A stretch of 64,000 bases of DNA, from assembly GCF_001507665.1 (NCBI RefSeq), contig NZ_CP013910.1, positions 743,501 to 807,500 on the forward strand. The letters run 5' to 3'. Position 1 is the stretch's first letter. The number at the start of each line of letters is the position of its first letter. A program made the translations under genes and the position numbers. This DNA comes from Deinococcus actinosclerus. GTDB taxonomy: Bacteria; Deinococcota; Deinococci; Deinococcales; Deinococcaceae. This document shows positions 46,188 to 60,583 of the stretch, in pieces. A model generated the notes under the pieces. It was not told the DNA's origin. It ran no database searches and worked only from the letters and a program-made list of their open reading frames with translations.

Positions 46188-46580
46188 ATGACGGGAAAGA
46201 CTGCTGCTCAACTCGTCCAGGAAGCTCGGCAGCGTGTGGAGAACCTCACCGTGGATCAGGTCGCCCGCGAAGTGCAGGCCGGGGACGCCCTGCTCGTGGA
46301 CATCCGCGAGCCCGGTGAGGCGCAGCAGGACGGTGTGATTCCCGGAGCGGTGGCCGCGCCGCGCGGCATGCTGGAATTCTGGGCGGACCCCAGCAGCCCC
46401 TACCACCGTCAGGAGTTCAGCCCGGAGCGGCGCGTCATCCTGCACTGCGCGTCCGGCGGGCGCTCGGCCCTGGCAGCCGATACCCTGCGGCAGATGGGCT
46501 ACGGCCGGGTCGCGCATCTGGACGGCGGGATCCGGGCCTGGGCGCAGGCGGGTCAACCGGTCAACCGGCCCGAAGCCTGA
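46188..46580 (+). CDS. Rhodanese-like sulfurtransferase
   Basis: 130-residue single rhodanese domain. The active loop HCASGGRS supplies the persulfide-forming Cys, with LLVDIREPGEAQQDGVIPGA and LDGGIRAWAQAG also typical. Cytoplasmic. The ATG at 46188 has GGAGG upstream and TACACT at 46106-46111 would give a leader of about 70 bases. Convergent with rplL through a shared hairpin. Confidence 0.9.
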   Translation: MTGKTAAQLVQEARQRVENLTVDQVAREVQAGDALLVDIREPGEAQQDGVIPGAVAAPRGMLEFWADPSSPYHRQEFSPERRVILHCASGGRSALAADTLRQMGYGRVAHLDGGIRAWAQAGQPVNRPEA

Positions 46581-46596
46581 GGCCAGGCGCATGAAA

Positions 46597-46620
46597 AACC
46601 CCCAGCCGCGGCTGGGGGTT
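46597..46620. terminator. Bidirectional hairpin terminator (rhodanese / rplL)
   Basis: AACCCCCAGCCG (46597-46608) and its exact complement (46609-46620), flanked by an A5 run on the left, which gives a T-run for the minus-strand rplL operon. Serves both converging transcripts. Confidence 0.85.
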
Positions 46621-46641
46621 GCACTCCCGGTGAGGGGGGAC

Positions 46642-47004
<363 letters not shown>

Positions 47005-47070
47005 GTTGTATTCCTCCGGAATTGAAGTGGGTGGTGCGCGCCTGGGCTCAGCCCGGACGCAGGGCCGGGT

Positions 47071-47793
<723 letters not shown>

Positions 47794-48487
47794 TCAGGCG
47801 TTGCTGCCGCCGCTGAGGGTCAGCTGGATGCTGGGGCCCATGGTGGTGGTCAGGTACGCGCTGCGCAGGAACACGCCCTTGGCGCTGCCGGGCTTGGCGG
47901 CTTCGAGGGCACTGATCAGCGCGCCGTAGTTGGCGCTGAGGTTGCCGGGTTCGAAGCTGGCCTTGCCGATGGGGGCGTGCACGACGCCGGTCTTGTCGTT
48001 ACGGAACTCGATGCGGCCGGCCTTGAGGCCCTTGACCATACCGGTCACGTCGGGGCCGACGGTGCCGCTCTTGGGGTTGGGGAGCAGGCCGCGGGGCCCG
48101 AGCAGACGCGCGAGCTTCTGGCCGACCTGGGCCATCATGTCGGGGGTGGCGACGACGGCGTCGAAGTCCATGAACCCACCGGCGATGCGCTCGATCAGTT
48201 CGTCGCTGCCGACCACGTCGGCGCCGGCGGCCTCGGCGGCCTGCACGTTGTCACCCTTGGTGATCACGGCGACGCGCACGGTGCGGCCGGTGCCGTGGGG
48301 CAGGGCGACGGTGCCACGCACGTTCTGGTCGCTCTTGCGGGGGTCGATGCCCAGGCGGAAGTGCACTTCGACGGTCTCGTCGAACTTCGCGTTGGCGATG
48401 TCCTTGACCAGCGCGGCGGCCTCGTCGATGGTGTACTGCTTGCTGCGGTCGACCTTGGCGGTCAGCGCCTGGTAACGCTTGCCGTGC

Positions 48488-48495
<8 letters not shown>
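47794..48495 (-). CDS. rplA: 50S ribosomal protein L1
   Basis: 233 residues, [19 protein letters not shown] at the start and [15 protein letters not shown] near the middle, both typical of L1. Its ATG overlaps the rplK stop by 8 bases (ATGCCTAA), showing translational coupling with L11. Confidence 0.97.
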
Positions 48496-48921
<426 letters not shown>

Positions 48922-49044
48922 GTGATGCCTCCTTAGCTCCCCCGGTCTGGTGCCGTGTGACCGGCCCGGACGGGGTGCTGGCGCTAAGTTCTGCGTGTTC
49001 GTGGCATGGACGGGGTCCCGCCGTGAACGCACAGCAACTTTTTC

Positions 49045-49073
49045 AGTGTACTGCCTGCGCCGCTGTTTTGCCA
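49045..49073 (-). promoter_or_regulatory. Putative rplK operon promoter
   Basis: Minus strand: TGGCAA (49073-49068), 17-base spacer, TACACT (49050-49045), placing the start about 120 bases before rplK. The -35 matches weakly, the -10 well. Confidence 0.55.
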
Positions 49074-49097
49074 GTGGCTACAGGCAGGGGTGGGGTG

Positions 49098-49670
49098 TTA
49101 CTTGGCGACCTGGCTGAAGTCGAGTTCCACCGGCGTCTCGCGACCGAAGATGCTGACAAGCACCTTGACCTTCGCCTGGGGAATGTTGACCTCGCTGATG
49201 ACGCCGCTGAAGTCCGCGAACGGGCCGCCCGTGACGCGCACCATGTCGCCGGCCTTGAAGTCCACCTTGACCTTGGGGGCTTCTTCCTGCACGGGCTGGG
49301 TGGCGACGCCGACGCTGGCGAGGAGGCGCTGGACTTCCTCGTGCGACAGCGGGACGGGGCGGGTGGCGGTGCCGACGAAGCCGGTCACGCCGTTGGTGCC
49401 GCGCACGACTTCCCAGGACTCGCCCAGTTCGCCGGGCGCGTCGTCATCCTCGACGTCCATCTGCACGAAGACGTAGCCGGGGAACAGCTTGCGCGTGACC
49501 TCGACCTTCTTGCCGCCCTCTTGCAGCTCAACCGCCTTCTCTTCCGGCTGGATGACCTGGAAGATCTTGGTGCCGCGCATGCCGAGTTTCGTGGCGCGTT
49601 CCATCAGGTGCTGCTGCACGCGGTCTTCCTGACCGACGTAGGTGTGCACGGCGTACCATTCGATGCTCAT
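49098..49670 (-). CDS. nusG: Transcription elongation/antitermination factor NusG
   Basis: 190 residues. N-terminal NGN domain ([43 protein letters not shown]) and a C-terminal KOW domain ([19 protein letters not shown]). Binds RNA polymerase beta' clamp and links to Rho or ribosome. Starts in an ATGA overlap with secE. Confidence 0.97.
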   Translation of the reverse strand: MSIEWYAVHTYVGQEDRVQQHLMERATKLGMRGTKIFQVIQPEEKAVELQEGGKKVEVTRKLFPGYVFVQMDVEDDDAPGELGESWEVVRGTNGVTGFVGTATRPVPLSHEEVQRLLASVGVATQPVQEEAPKVKVDFKAGDMVRVTGGPFADFSGVISEVNIPQAKVKVLVSIFGRETPVELDFSQVAK

Positions 49671-49846
49671 GCCAGCACCAGCCTGATCAGGTTGCTGAAC
49701 ACCAGATCCAGCGCGTACACGATCACGGTGAGGGCCACGACGAAGATCAGCACGGCCTGCGTGCCTTCCAGCACCTGCTGGCGGGTCGGCCACGACACGC
49801 GCGCGAGTTCAGCGCGGGAATCGCGGAAGTACTGAATCAAGTTCAT
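49667..49846 (-). CDS. secE: Preprotein translocase subunit SecE
   Basis: 59 residues, the short bacterial form: amphipathic [20 protein letters not shown], then the conserved [13 protein letters not shown] and one membrane helix ([19 protein letters not shown]). Not a long enough frame for most gene finders, but the position between rpmG and nusG and the sequence make it certain. ATGA overlap with nusG. Confidence 0.95.
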   Translation of the reverse strand: MNLIQYFRDSRAELARVSWPTRQQVLEGTQAVLIFVVALTVIVYALDLVFSNLIRLVLA

Positions 49847-49924
49847 GCATTCACCTGCGACAGAGAAGAGGAGTGAAACGGTCCGGCCGCGCGGCCCCCG
49901 GACTGCCGGAGGGCCGCCACAGGA

Positions 49925-50092
49925 TCAGACCTTCTTCTCTTTGAAGACCACGTGCTTCTTGGCGACGGGGTCGTACTTGCGCAGTTCCATCTTCGCCTGG
50001 GTGTTGCGGCGGTTCTTGGTGGTCGTGTAGTAGAAGCCGGTGCCGGCGCTGCTTTCCATTTTCACGATGATGCGGGGGCCGTCTTTCGCCAT
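49925..50092 (-). CDS. rpmG: 50S ribosomal protein L33
   Basis: 55 residues: [19 protein letters not shown] and [17 protein letters not shown]. It has no Cys, so it is the zinc-independent (C-minus) type. GGAGC precedes the ATG. First gene of the rpmG-secE-nusG unit, downstream of its own promoter at 50250-50278. Confidence 0.95.
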   Translation of the reverse strand: MAKDGPRIIVKMESSAGTGFYYTTTKNRRNTQAKMELRKYDPVAKKHVVFKEKKV

Positions 50093-50218
50093 GAGATGCT
50101 CCTTCGCAGAGGGGCCGCGCGGCCACGGTGGGCTCGCTTGGCGTGATCTGCTCCCAGCCACCCCGGGCCTTCCCGGAGAGATCCTCACCCGCACGGTGGC
50201 GGGGTCGGACACGCTGGT

Positions 50219-50240
50219 AAAAGCCCGCCTTCTGGCGGGC
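50219..50240 (-). terminator. 5'-leader hairpin with T4: possible attenuator of rpmG-secE-nusG
   Basis: GCCCGCC (50240-50234) pairs with GGCGGGC (50229-50223), loop AGAA, followed by TTTT (50222-50219). It begins only a few bases downstream of the predicted start of transcription, so it would fold at the very 5' end of the RNA. Confidence 0.6.
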
Positions 50241-50249
50241 AACATTCGA

Positions 50250-50278
50250 ATTATAGGGAGTCCGGGGGCAGGTGTCCA
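50250..50278 (-). promoter_or_regulatory. rpmG-secE-nusG promoter
   Basis: Minus strand TGGACA (50278-50273), 17-base spacer, TATAAT (50255-50250). A consensus -10. The remainder of the 50093-50440 gap contains the tuf terminator and the leader hairpin; no tRNA-Trp was found there. Confidence 0.85.
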
Positions 50279-50389
50279 CTGTGCCCAGCACACCTGTCGG
50301 AAAAATGCCGATGCCAAGCCGGTTTTCTGCGCCGCTGCCCAGCAGGGAGGCGGGCGTCCCCCGGGAGCTGGCTGGTGGGGGGAGGCAAG

Positions 50390-50416
50390 AAAAAGGGGAG
50401 GCCCGCAGGCCTCCCC
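50390..50416 (-). terminator. Intrinsic terminator of tuf
   Basis: Minus strand GGGGAGGCC (50416-50408) pairs with GGCCTCCCC (50403-50395), loop TGCG, then T5 (50394-50390). Confidence 0.9.
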
Positions 50417-50440
50417 CTTCTCGCGTCAGCGGGTCTTCGA

Positions 50441-51658
<1,218 letters not shown>

Positions 51659-51708
51659 GAGTGTGTCCTCCTGAAAGTGGACTGCCCGCTGTGCAGGCAA
51701 GCCTTGAC

Positions 51709-51736
51709 AGTGTACAGGGCCGCCGCGTGAACGCAA
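51709..51736 (-). promoter_or_regulatory. tuf-proximal promoter
   Basis: Minus strand TTGCGT (51736-51731), 16-base spacer, TACACT (51714-51709), between the last tRNA and tuf. It could give tuf expression independent of the tRNA transcript. Confidence 0.5.
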
Positions 51737-51818
51737 AGAGGGTTCTTCGACTTTCAGCGGGCTGCCAGGGAAGGGGGCCTAGAGAAGAGGCGCGACCCAC
51801 GAGGAGGCCGCGCCATGT

Positions 51819-51893
<75 letters not shown>

Positions 51894-51904
51894 GTTGGGG
51901 GGTG

Positions 51905-51984
<80 letters not shown>

Positions 51985-51988
51985 ATCG

Positions 51989-52074
<86 letters not shown>

Positions 52075-52144
52075 GTATTGTACCCACTGTTTCGCTTTTC
52101 TCAAAGCGCACGTTCAGCCGTGTGGTGCGGATGATCGTGTGTGA

Positions 52145-52220
<76 letters not shown>

Positions 52221-52306
52221 GTTCCCGTTAGAAAGCGCTGGAACAATGTCCGGCCTCTGAGTGCGGTCGCTGCGGCGCTTTTCGGCGCGTTCACTTCCGG
52301 CTGTGA

Positions 52307-52335
52307 ATAGTAGCAGTCACCCCCAAGGGTGTCAA
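52307..52335 (-). promoter_or_regulatory. tRNA-tuf operon promoter
   Basis: Minus strand TTGACA (52335-52330), 17-base spacer, TACTAT (52312-52307): near-consensus and the best sigma-70-like promoter in the window. Leader of about 80 bases to the first tRNA. Confidence 0.9.
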
Positions 52336-52401
52336 TCACCTCGCCTGCCGCCCCCTGATTCGCCTGCGCAACCGCTGCCGGACCACCCCTGCGCTGTCCC
52401 C

Positions 52402-52447
52402 TTGAGCGTTCGCTCAGTCAGCGATAGGTATGCGCCATGTGGCGCAT
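52402..52447 (+). promoter_or_regulatory. ABC exporter promoter with two palindromes
   Basis: -35 TTGAGC (52402-52407), 17-base spacer, -10 TAGGTA (52425-52430). Palindrome TGAGCG-TT-CGCTCA (52403-52416) covers the -35; palindrome ATGCGCCA-TG-TGGCGCAT (52430-52447) covers the start site. Together they look like operators for a local repressor, possibly TetR type. This and the divergent tRNA promoter account for the 52218-52556 gap. Confidence 0.6.
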
Positions 52448-52556
52448 TCGGGCAGGGAGCTGCGGGCGTATCCTCGCCTGCGCACAGGCTTCCCCGCAGG
52501 CCTTCTGATCCCTCACCCCCAGCCCCGCCCTCCCCCCGCCCCAGGAGGCACCACCC

Positions 52557-54463
52557 TTGGACAGTTTCCGCTCCCTGCTCCCGTACCTGCGCCTGCACAC
52601 GCGCCAGTACGTGATCGGGCTCATCGCCGTGGCCATCGCCACCGCCGTGAACCTGATTCCCTTCTACCTCATCCGCCTGACCATCGACGGCCTGACCGGA
52701 CAGGTGGACGGCAACCCCGCCACCCCGGGCCTGACCGTCGCCACCGCCGGGCTGTACGCCCTGGGCGTCGTGGCCGCGGCGCTCACCGCCGGCTTCTTCA
52801 TGCTGGTCATGCGCCGCAACATCGTCGTGGCGTCCCGGCAGTCCGAGTACGAGATCCGCCGCGACCTCTTCGCGCACCTCCAGACGCTCGACAAGCACTA
52901 CTACGACCGCGCCCGCACCGGCGACCTGATGAACCGCCTGACCGGCGACCTGAGCGCCGTGCGCGAGATGCTGGGCTTCGGCGCGTGGCAGATCGTGAAC
53001 ATCGTGGCGGGCTTCATCTCGGCCTTCACGGTGATGTTCAGCCTGAGCTGGCAGCTGGCGCTGATCGTCGTGGCGATCGTGCCGGTCATCGTGGGCGTCC
53101 TGACGTACCTCGCGCGGCTCATCAACGTCCGCCACCGCCTCGCGCAGGAGCAGAACTCCCTGATCTCCGCCAAGGCGCAGGAGAACTTCAGCGGCGCCCG
53201 CGTCGTCAAGGGCTACGCCATCGAGGACCGCGAGATCGAGGACTACCGCGCTATGAACCTCGAACTGCTGCGCCGCAACATCGCCCTGACCAAGGTGGAC
53301 GGCCCGCTGCGCTCGTTCATGAGCCTGCTGCTGGGCCTGGCCTTCGGGCTGATCCTGCTCGTGGGCGGGCGGCTGATCCTGGAACCGGGCAGCACCTTCA
53401 CGGTCGGGATGTTCGTGCAGTTCGTGGGCACCCTGGAACGCCTGACCTTCCCGATGCTGATGATCGGCTGGATCACCGGGGTCACGCAGCGCGGCCTGGC
53501 CTCCTGGCTGCGCCTGAAGGAGATCTTCGACGCCCAGCCCCTCGTGCGCGACGAGCCCGGGCGGGCCGACAGCCGCCTCCAGACCCTGCGCGGCGACATC
53601 AGCCTGGACCACGTCACGCTGCGCTACGGCCAGACCACCGTCCTGAACGACGTGACCCTGAACGTGCCCGCCGGGACCTTCCTGGGCATCACCGGTCCCA
53701 CCGGCAGCGGCAAGACCGTCCTGGGTCAGCTGCTGACCCGCGCCATGGATCCCACGAGCGGCGCCGTGCGCATCGACGGGCACGACCTGCGCACCATCCC
53801 CCTGGGCGCGCTGCGCGACGCGATCAGCGTGGTGCCGCAGGAACCCTTCCTGTTCGGGGACAGCATCGCCAACAACATCGGCTTCGGGGTCGAGGCCCGC
53901 GACCTGCCGGGCGTGCCCACCGGGGTCAGCGTGGTCGGCGCGCCCCCGCCCGACGACATCCCCCAGAACCCGGACCCGGCCCGCGTGCGCAACGCCGCGC
54001 GGCTCGCCGGTCTGCTCAATGACGTGGAGGACTTCCCGCAGGGCTTCGACACCATGCTCGGCGAGCGCGGTGTCACCCTGAGCGGCGGGCAGCGCCAGCG
54101 CACCGCCATCGCCCGCGCCATCGTGCGCGAACCCGCCATCCTGATCCTCGACGACTCGCTGAGCGCCGTGGACACCGAAACCGAACGCCGCATCGTGGAC
54201 GGCCTGCGCGAGGTCAGCCAGGGCCGCACCGTGATCCTGATCGCCCACCGCGTCAGCACCCTGCGCCACGCCGACCAGATCGTCGTGCTGGAGGAGGGCC
54301 GCGTGACCGAACAGGGCACCCACGACGACCTGCTGGCCCAGAACGGGCACTACGCCCAGCTCGAGCGCCTCCAGCGTCTCGCGAGCGACCTCGACGCCGA
54401 CGACGAACCTGTGGCCGACCCTGAACGGGCCGCCGACCAGCTCGAACACCAGAAGGTGAACCG

Positions 54464-54467
<4 letters not shown>
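52557..54467 (+). CDS. Heterodimeric ABC exporter, subunit with degenerate Walker B
   Basis: 636 residues: six membrane helices then a nucleotide-binding domain with Walker A GPTGSGKT, signature [14 protein letters not shown] and Walker [13 protein letters not shown]. The catalytic Glu is Asp here, marking the degenerate half of a heterodimer (compare TmrB, BmrC). Between the Q-loop region and the signature there is an extra Pro-rich insert of about 35 residues ([20 protein letters not shown]). The TTG start at 52557 has AGGAGG upstream. ATGA overlap with the partner gene. Multidrug or lipid export is inferred from family. Confidence 0.92.
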
Positions 54468-56323
<1,856 letters not shown>

Positions 56324-56338
56324 ACCGGCACAGCAGAG

Positions 56339-56378
56339 GGGGCGCCGGTCGCGGACTTCACCGCACCGGCGCCCCTTT
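56339..56378 (+). terminator. Terminator of the ABC exporter operon
   Basis: GGGGCGCCGGT (56339-56349) pairs exactly with ACCGGCGCCCC (56365-56375), then TTT. Confidence 0.8.
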
Positions 56379-56387
56379 CCCGTGGAG

Positions 56388-56461
56388 GTCACAGCGGTTT
56401 TCAGTTGCATAGAAGGGCCAACACCACGCCCTTCAATTCCACTTCCAACCGCTGGTGTTGT
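56388..56461. repeat. Dispersed palindromic repeat, copy 2 (inverse of copy 1)
   Basis: Left GTCACAGCGGTTTTCAGTTG and right TCCACTTCCAACCGCTG match, in reverse, the ends of the element at 33851-33919. The centre forms a perfect small stem GAAGGGC / GCCCTTC that differs in sequence from copy 1. Located in the gap between the exporter operon and the esterase. Confidence 0.8.
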
Positions 56462-56502
56462 CAGGTGCTCGCTCTGCGGCGCAGCTCTTTGAGTCCGCTC
56501 GT

Positions 56503-56536
56503 TCAGGAGTGTTGAAGGTACCTTCACTACTCCTGA
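56503..56536. terminator. Inverted repeat at the 3' end of the esterase gene
   Basis: TCAGGAGTGTTGAAGGT (56503-56519) against ACCTTCACTACTCCTGA (56520-56536) with two mismatches in 17 and no loop. It lies 10 bases beyond the esterase stop on the minus strand and may terminate it. No T-run. Confidence 0.5.
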
Positions 56537-56545
56537 ATTCCGCTG

Positions 56546-58375
56546 TCAGCGGTACGTGACGTTCAGCGTGACCTGCGTGCCCTCGCCCAGCGTGAGGTAG
56601 TCGCTCAGGCCGTTGCTGCGCGCCGTGCCGCCCGTGAAGGCCAGGCGCAGCTGCGTGCTGCCCGCCCGGTTGATCGCCGCGAGCCCAGAGGCGTTCAGCG
56701 GCGCGCTGAGGGTGGTGCCCGCCGCCGTGCCCGAGGGCGCCGTGAAGGTGGCCGCGCCCGCCGCCGTGACGGCCGCCGCGAAGTCGTCCGTGCCCAGCGC
56801 GCAGGAGGCGCCCAGGCAGCCGCTCCGCACGTCGACCCCCAGGCCCGCGCCGCCCGCCCAGGGGTTCCCGTTCGGCGCGAGGCTGTAGCGCACCGTCAGG
56901 GTCGCGCCGGTGACGGTCGCGCCGTCCGGCAGGCTGGACGTGTCGAACGACAGCACGCCCTTCCACGGGGCGTCCGCGTTGTCCCCCACGCTGATCCCGC
57001 CCGACGCCACCACGTACCCGCCGGTCGTGGCGGACGGCGTGTTCGCCGCCACGTACCCGTCCTGCGTCCCCACCGAACTGAACGACACCGCCGTGTCCGG
57101 CGCGGCCGTCAGCGTGTAGGCGTACGCCTGGGTGGCCGACGCGTTCCCCGCCGTGTCCACCGCGTAGGCCCGCACGGTGCCGCTGCCCCCCAGCGTGACG
57201 CTCCCCCCGCCCGCCAGCGTTACCCGCGTGGCACTGCTGACCGGGTCGCTGCCGTCCGTGGTGGCGTACACCGTGCCCGACTCGTTCAGGGCCAGCGTGA
57301 CCGTCAGCGGCCCCACGTACGTGCCCGGCGCGGGCGACACGCTCACGACCGGCGCGGTCGTGTCCGGCGCCGTGCCGCCCCCACCCGACGTTCCGGCGCT
57401 GAAGAAGCGCCAAAGCTCCGCGCTGGCGTCCGGCCCTTTCGGATCCGTGTACGACCCGGCGGTACTCCCGCCACTCCAGGCGTGCCCCATGCCGGCCACC
57501 GACCACTGCTCGACCACGCCGCCCGCGAAGGTCTTCACGCTGTACGCCCGGCCCCCGCTGACCGTGCCCGAACGAGTCGTCACCTGAGCGGTGCTGCGGC
57601 TGCCGTTGTCCTGCCCGTCGTCCGCGAGGTCGTTCGTCTGCACCCACTGCGCCGCCACCTGATCCCCGTTCACCGGGTACACCGTGTAGTCGCTGCTGCC
57701 GTGGAACACGATGGTCCGCACCGTCCGCTTGAACGTCCCCATCGCCGCATACGCCGCCGTGCCCTGCGCGTCCGGGTTCGGCCCGCCGCTGTTCATGGCC
57801 GTGAACGCCGCCGAGGAACTCGTGGCCGCCTTGAACTCCAGCCCCGACGCGACGCCGATGCCGCTGAACACGTCCGGGTACGTGGTCCCCATGATCACGC
57901 TCATGGCCGCGCCCGCCGACAGGCCCGCCACGTACACCCGCGCGGCGTCCACGTTCACCTTGCCTTTCACGGCGTCCACGACCGCCTTGATCGCCGCCGG
58001 TTCCCCCTGCCCGCGCGCCTGATGCGCCGGATCGAACCAGTTCCAGCATTTGTTCTGATTGGCGCTCGACGGCTGCTCCGGGTACACGACCAGGAAGCCC
58101 TGCGTGTCCGCGAGGTCGTTCATGCGCGTCCCCGCCGCGAAATCCGCCGGGGACTGCGTGCAGCCGTGCAGCATGACCACCAGGGGCCGCGCCGCGCCCG
58201 CCCCGGCTGCGGGCGTGTACAGCGTGTAATTGCGGGTCACGCCTGCCCCCGTTGCGCTGCCGGTGGTCGTAGTACCGGTCGCCTGAGCGTGCAGTGGGGA
58301 CGACAGGGGAGAGGACGGAGCCTGCGCGCAGGCAGCCAGCAGGAGCGGCAGAGACAGCAGGGCGGCGCGATTCAT
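56546..58375 (-). CDS. Secreted esterase (PHB depolymerase family) lipoprotein with C-terminal binding domains
   Basis: 609 residues. Signal peptide with a good lipobox (SLPLLLAACAQAP). The esterase domain has PLVVMLHGCTQSPADFAAG and the nucleophile motif AGLSAGAAMS; GMGHAWSGG gives the catalytic His. Then a chitobiase/FN3-like beta domain (SPAPGTYVGPLTVTLALNES, YATTDGSDP) and a C-terminal DNRLRE-like beta domain. It probably hydrolyses an external polyester or acylated polymer. The ATG at 58375 has GAGG upstream; the frame upstream is shadow. Confidence 0.85.
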   Translation of the reverse strand: MNRAALLSLPLLLAACAQAPSSPLSSPLHAQATGTTTTGSATGAGVTRNYTLYTPAAGAGAARPLVVMLHGCTQSPADFAAGTRMNDLADTQGFLVVYPEQPSSANQNKCWNWFDPAHQARGQGEPAAIKAVVDAVKGKVNVDAARVYVAGLSAGAAMSVIMGTTYPDVFSGIGVASGLEFKAATSSSAAFTAMNSGGPNPDAQGTAAYAAMGTFKRTVRTIVFHGSSDYTVYPVNGDQVAAQWVQTNDLADDGQDNGSRSTAQVTTRSGTVSGGRAYSVKTFAGGVVEQWSVAGMGHAWSGGSTAGSYTDPKGPDASAELWRFFSAGTSGGGGTAPDTTAPVVSVSPAPGTYVGPLTVTLALNESGTVYATTDGSDPVSSATRVTLAGGGSVTLGGSGTVRAYAVDTAGNASATQAYAYTLTAAPDTAVSFSSVGTQDGYVAANTPSATTGGYVVASGGISVGDNADAPWKGVLSFDTSSLPDGATVTGATLTVRYSLAPNGNPWAGGAGLGVDVRSGCLGASCALGTDDFAAAVTAAGAATFTAPSGTAAGTTLSAPLNASGLAAINRAGSTQLRLAFTGGTARSNGLSDYLTLGEGTQVTLNVTYR

Positions 58376-58566
58376 GACGGACCTCACGGGAAGTGGACGC
58401 GGCGCGCCCCGGCAGCGGAACGCCAGAGGTTCCGGCGCGGGCCGCCGGGAGAACGGATTGAAGGTTGACCTGCCCACCCTACGCGCCGCGCGTCACACGC
58501 CGGTTACACACAGGAGGCGGGGCGCAGGCTTCACCGCTCCCTGCGCCCCACCTCGCCCGGCTGCCG

Positions 58567-59142
58567 TTACAGGTACGCCAGCGCCCAGTCCCGCGCGCCG
58601 TGATCCAGCCCTGCCCGCAGCAGCGCGAGGCCGTCCGGCGCGGCGTCCGCCCGGTGCGGCGCGCCGTCCAGGGCCGCCTGGAACTCCTCGAGCGGCAGGC
58701 GCGTGGGTGCCAGCAGGGTCGCGCGGACCACGCCGCCCCGCACGTCGTAGCGCGCGGCGTACACGTTCCCCTTGCGGGCGTCCAGCGACACGCCCTGCAC
58801 GCCGTCCCCGCCCACAAGCGCCTCCAGCGTACTGACCCCCAGCACCGGCGCGCCCCACACCCGCCCCAGGCCCAGCGCGTAACTCGCGCCCACCCGCACG
58901 CCCGTGTACGACCCGGGCCCCGTGCCGATCACGACCGCGTCCGCCCGCAGCGGCAGCCCCGCCTCCGCGAACAGCGCCTGCACCGCGCCCGGCAGCAGCT
59001 CCGCGTGCGCCCGGCCCACCTCACGCGACACCTGCGCCGACCCGCCCGGCCACGCCAGCGCCAGCGTCAGCCACGGCGTCGCCGTGTCCAGTGCCAGGGT
59101 CACGTCCGGCTTCAGGGAGGCAGGGGCAGCGTGCTCAGTCAT
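58567..59142 (-). CDS. tsaB: tRNA threonylcarbamoyladenosine biosynthesis protein TsaB
   Basis: 191 residues, the partner that activates TsaD in making t6A37 on ANN-reading tRNAs. ASKHA fold motifs: TLALDTATPWLTLAL, AHAELLPGAVQALF, VVIGTGPGSYTGVRVGASYA and DARKGNVYAA. TACAAT (plus-strand 59151-59156) is 8 bases before the ATG. Not next to tsaD or tsaE. Confidence 0.93.
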   Translation of the reverse strand: MTEHAAPASLKPDVTLALDTATPWLTLALAWPGGSAQVSREVGRAHAELLPGAVQALFAEAGLPLRADAVVIGTGPGSYTGVRVGASYALGLGRVWGAPVLGVSTLEALVGGDGVQGVSLDARKGNVYAARYDVRGGVVRATLLAPTRLPLEEFQAALDGAPHRADAAPDGLALLRAGLDHGARDWALAYL

Positions 59143-59294
59143 CGCCGGGCATTGTAGGACAGCCCGCCCGGTGCGCCCGTCCCGTGGCGTCCTGCCGCGC
59201 GGCGTTCACCTCGCCTTTGCAACCGCGTTTGTCACCCCGCCGGGAACGTGATCGGGGGGCGGCGGAAAGCGGGCCGGTGGTATGCTCGATCATC

Positions 59295-60437
<1,143 letters not shown>

Positions 60438-60452
60438 CCGGCAGGAAGATCA

Positions 60453-60492
60453 GTGGCAGGCGGCCCGCCCGGGTGCGCCTGCCACCTGTTTT
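60453..60492 (+). terminator. Intrinsic terminator of citrate synthase
   Basis: GTGGCAGGCG (60453-60462) pairs with CGCCTGCCAC (60476-60485), then CTGTTTT. Confidence 0.85.
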
Positions 60493-60583
60493 GGCCGCCA
60501 GGGTCCTCGGCCACCGGCGCATGCGCCCCGCCGTGCAGCCGGGCGCCGCGGCGATCTGACCCGGGCCAGCCCCGACGGCCGGC

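Noticed and set aside
50093..50440. tRNA-Trp expected between tuf and secE as in many bacteria
   Set aside because: No cloverleaf found on either strand; the region is a terminator, a promoter and a leader hairpin.
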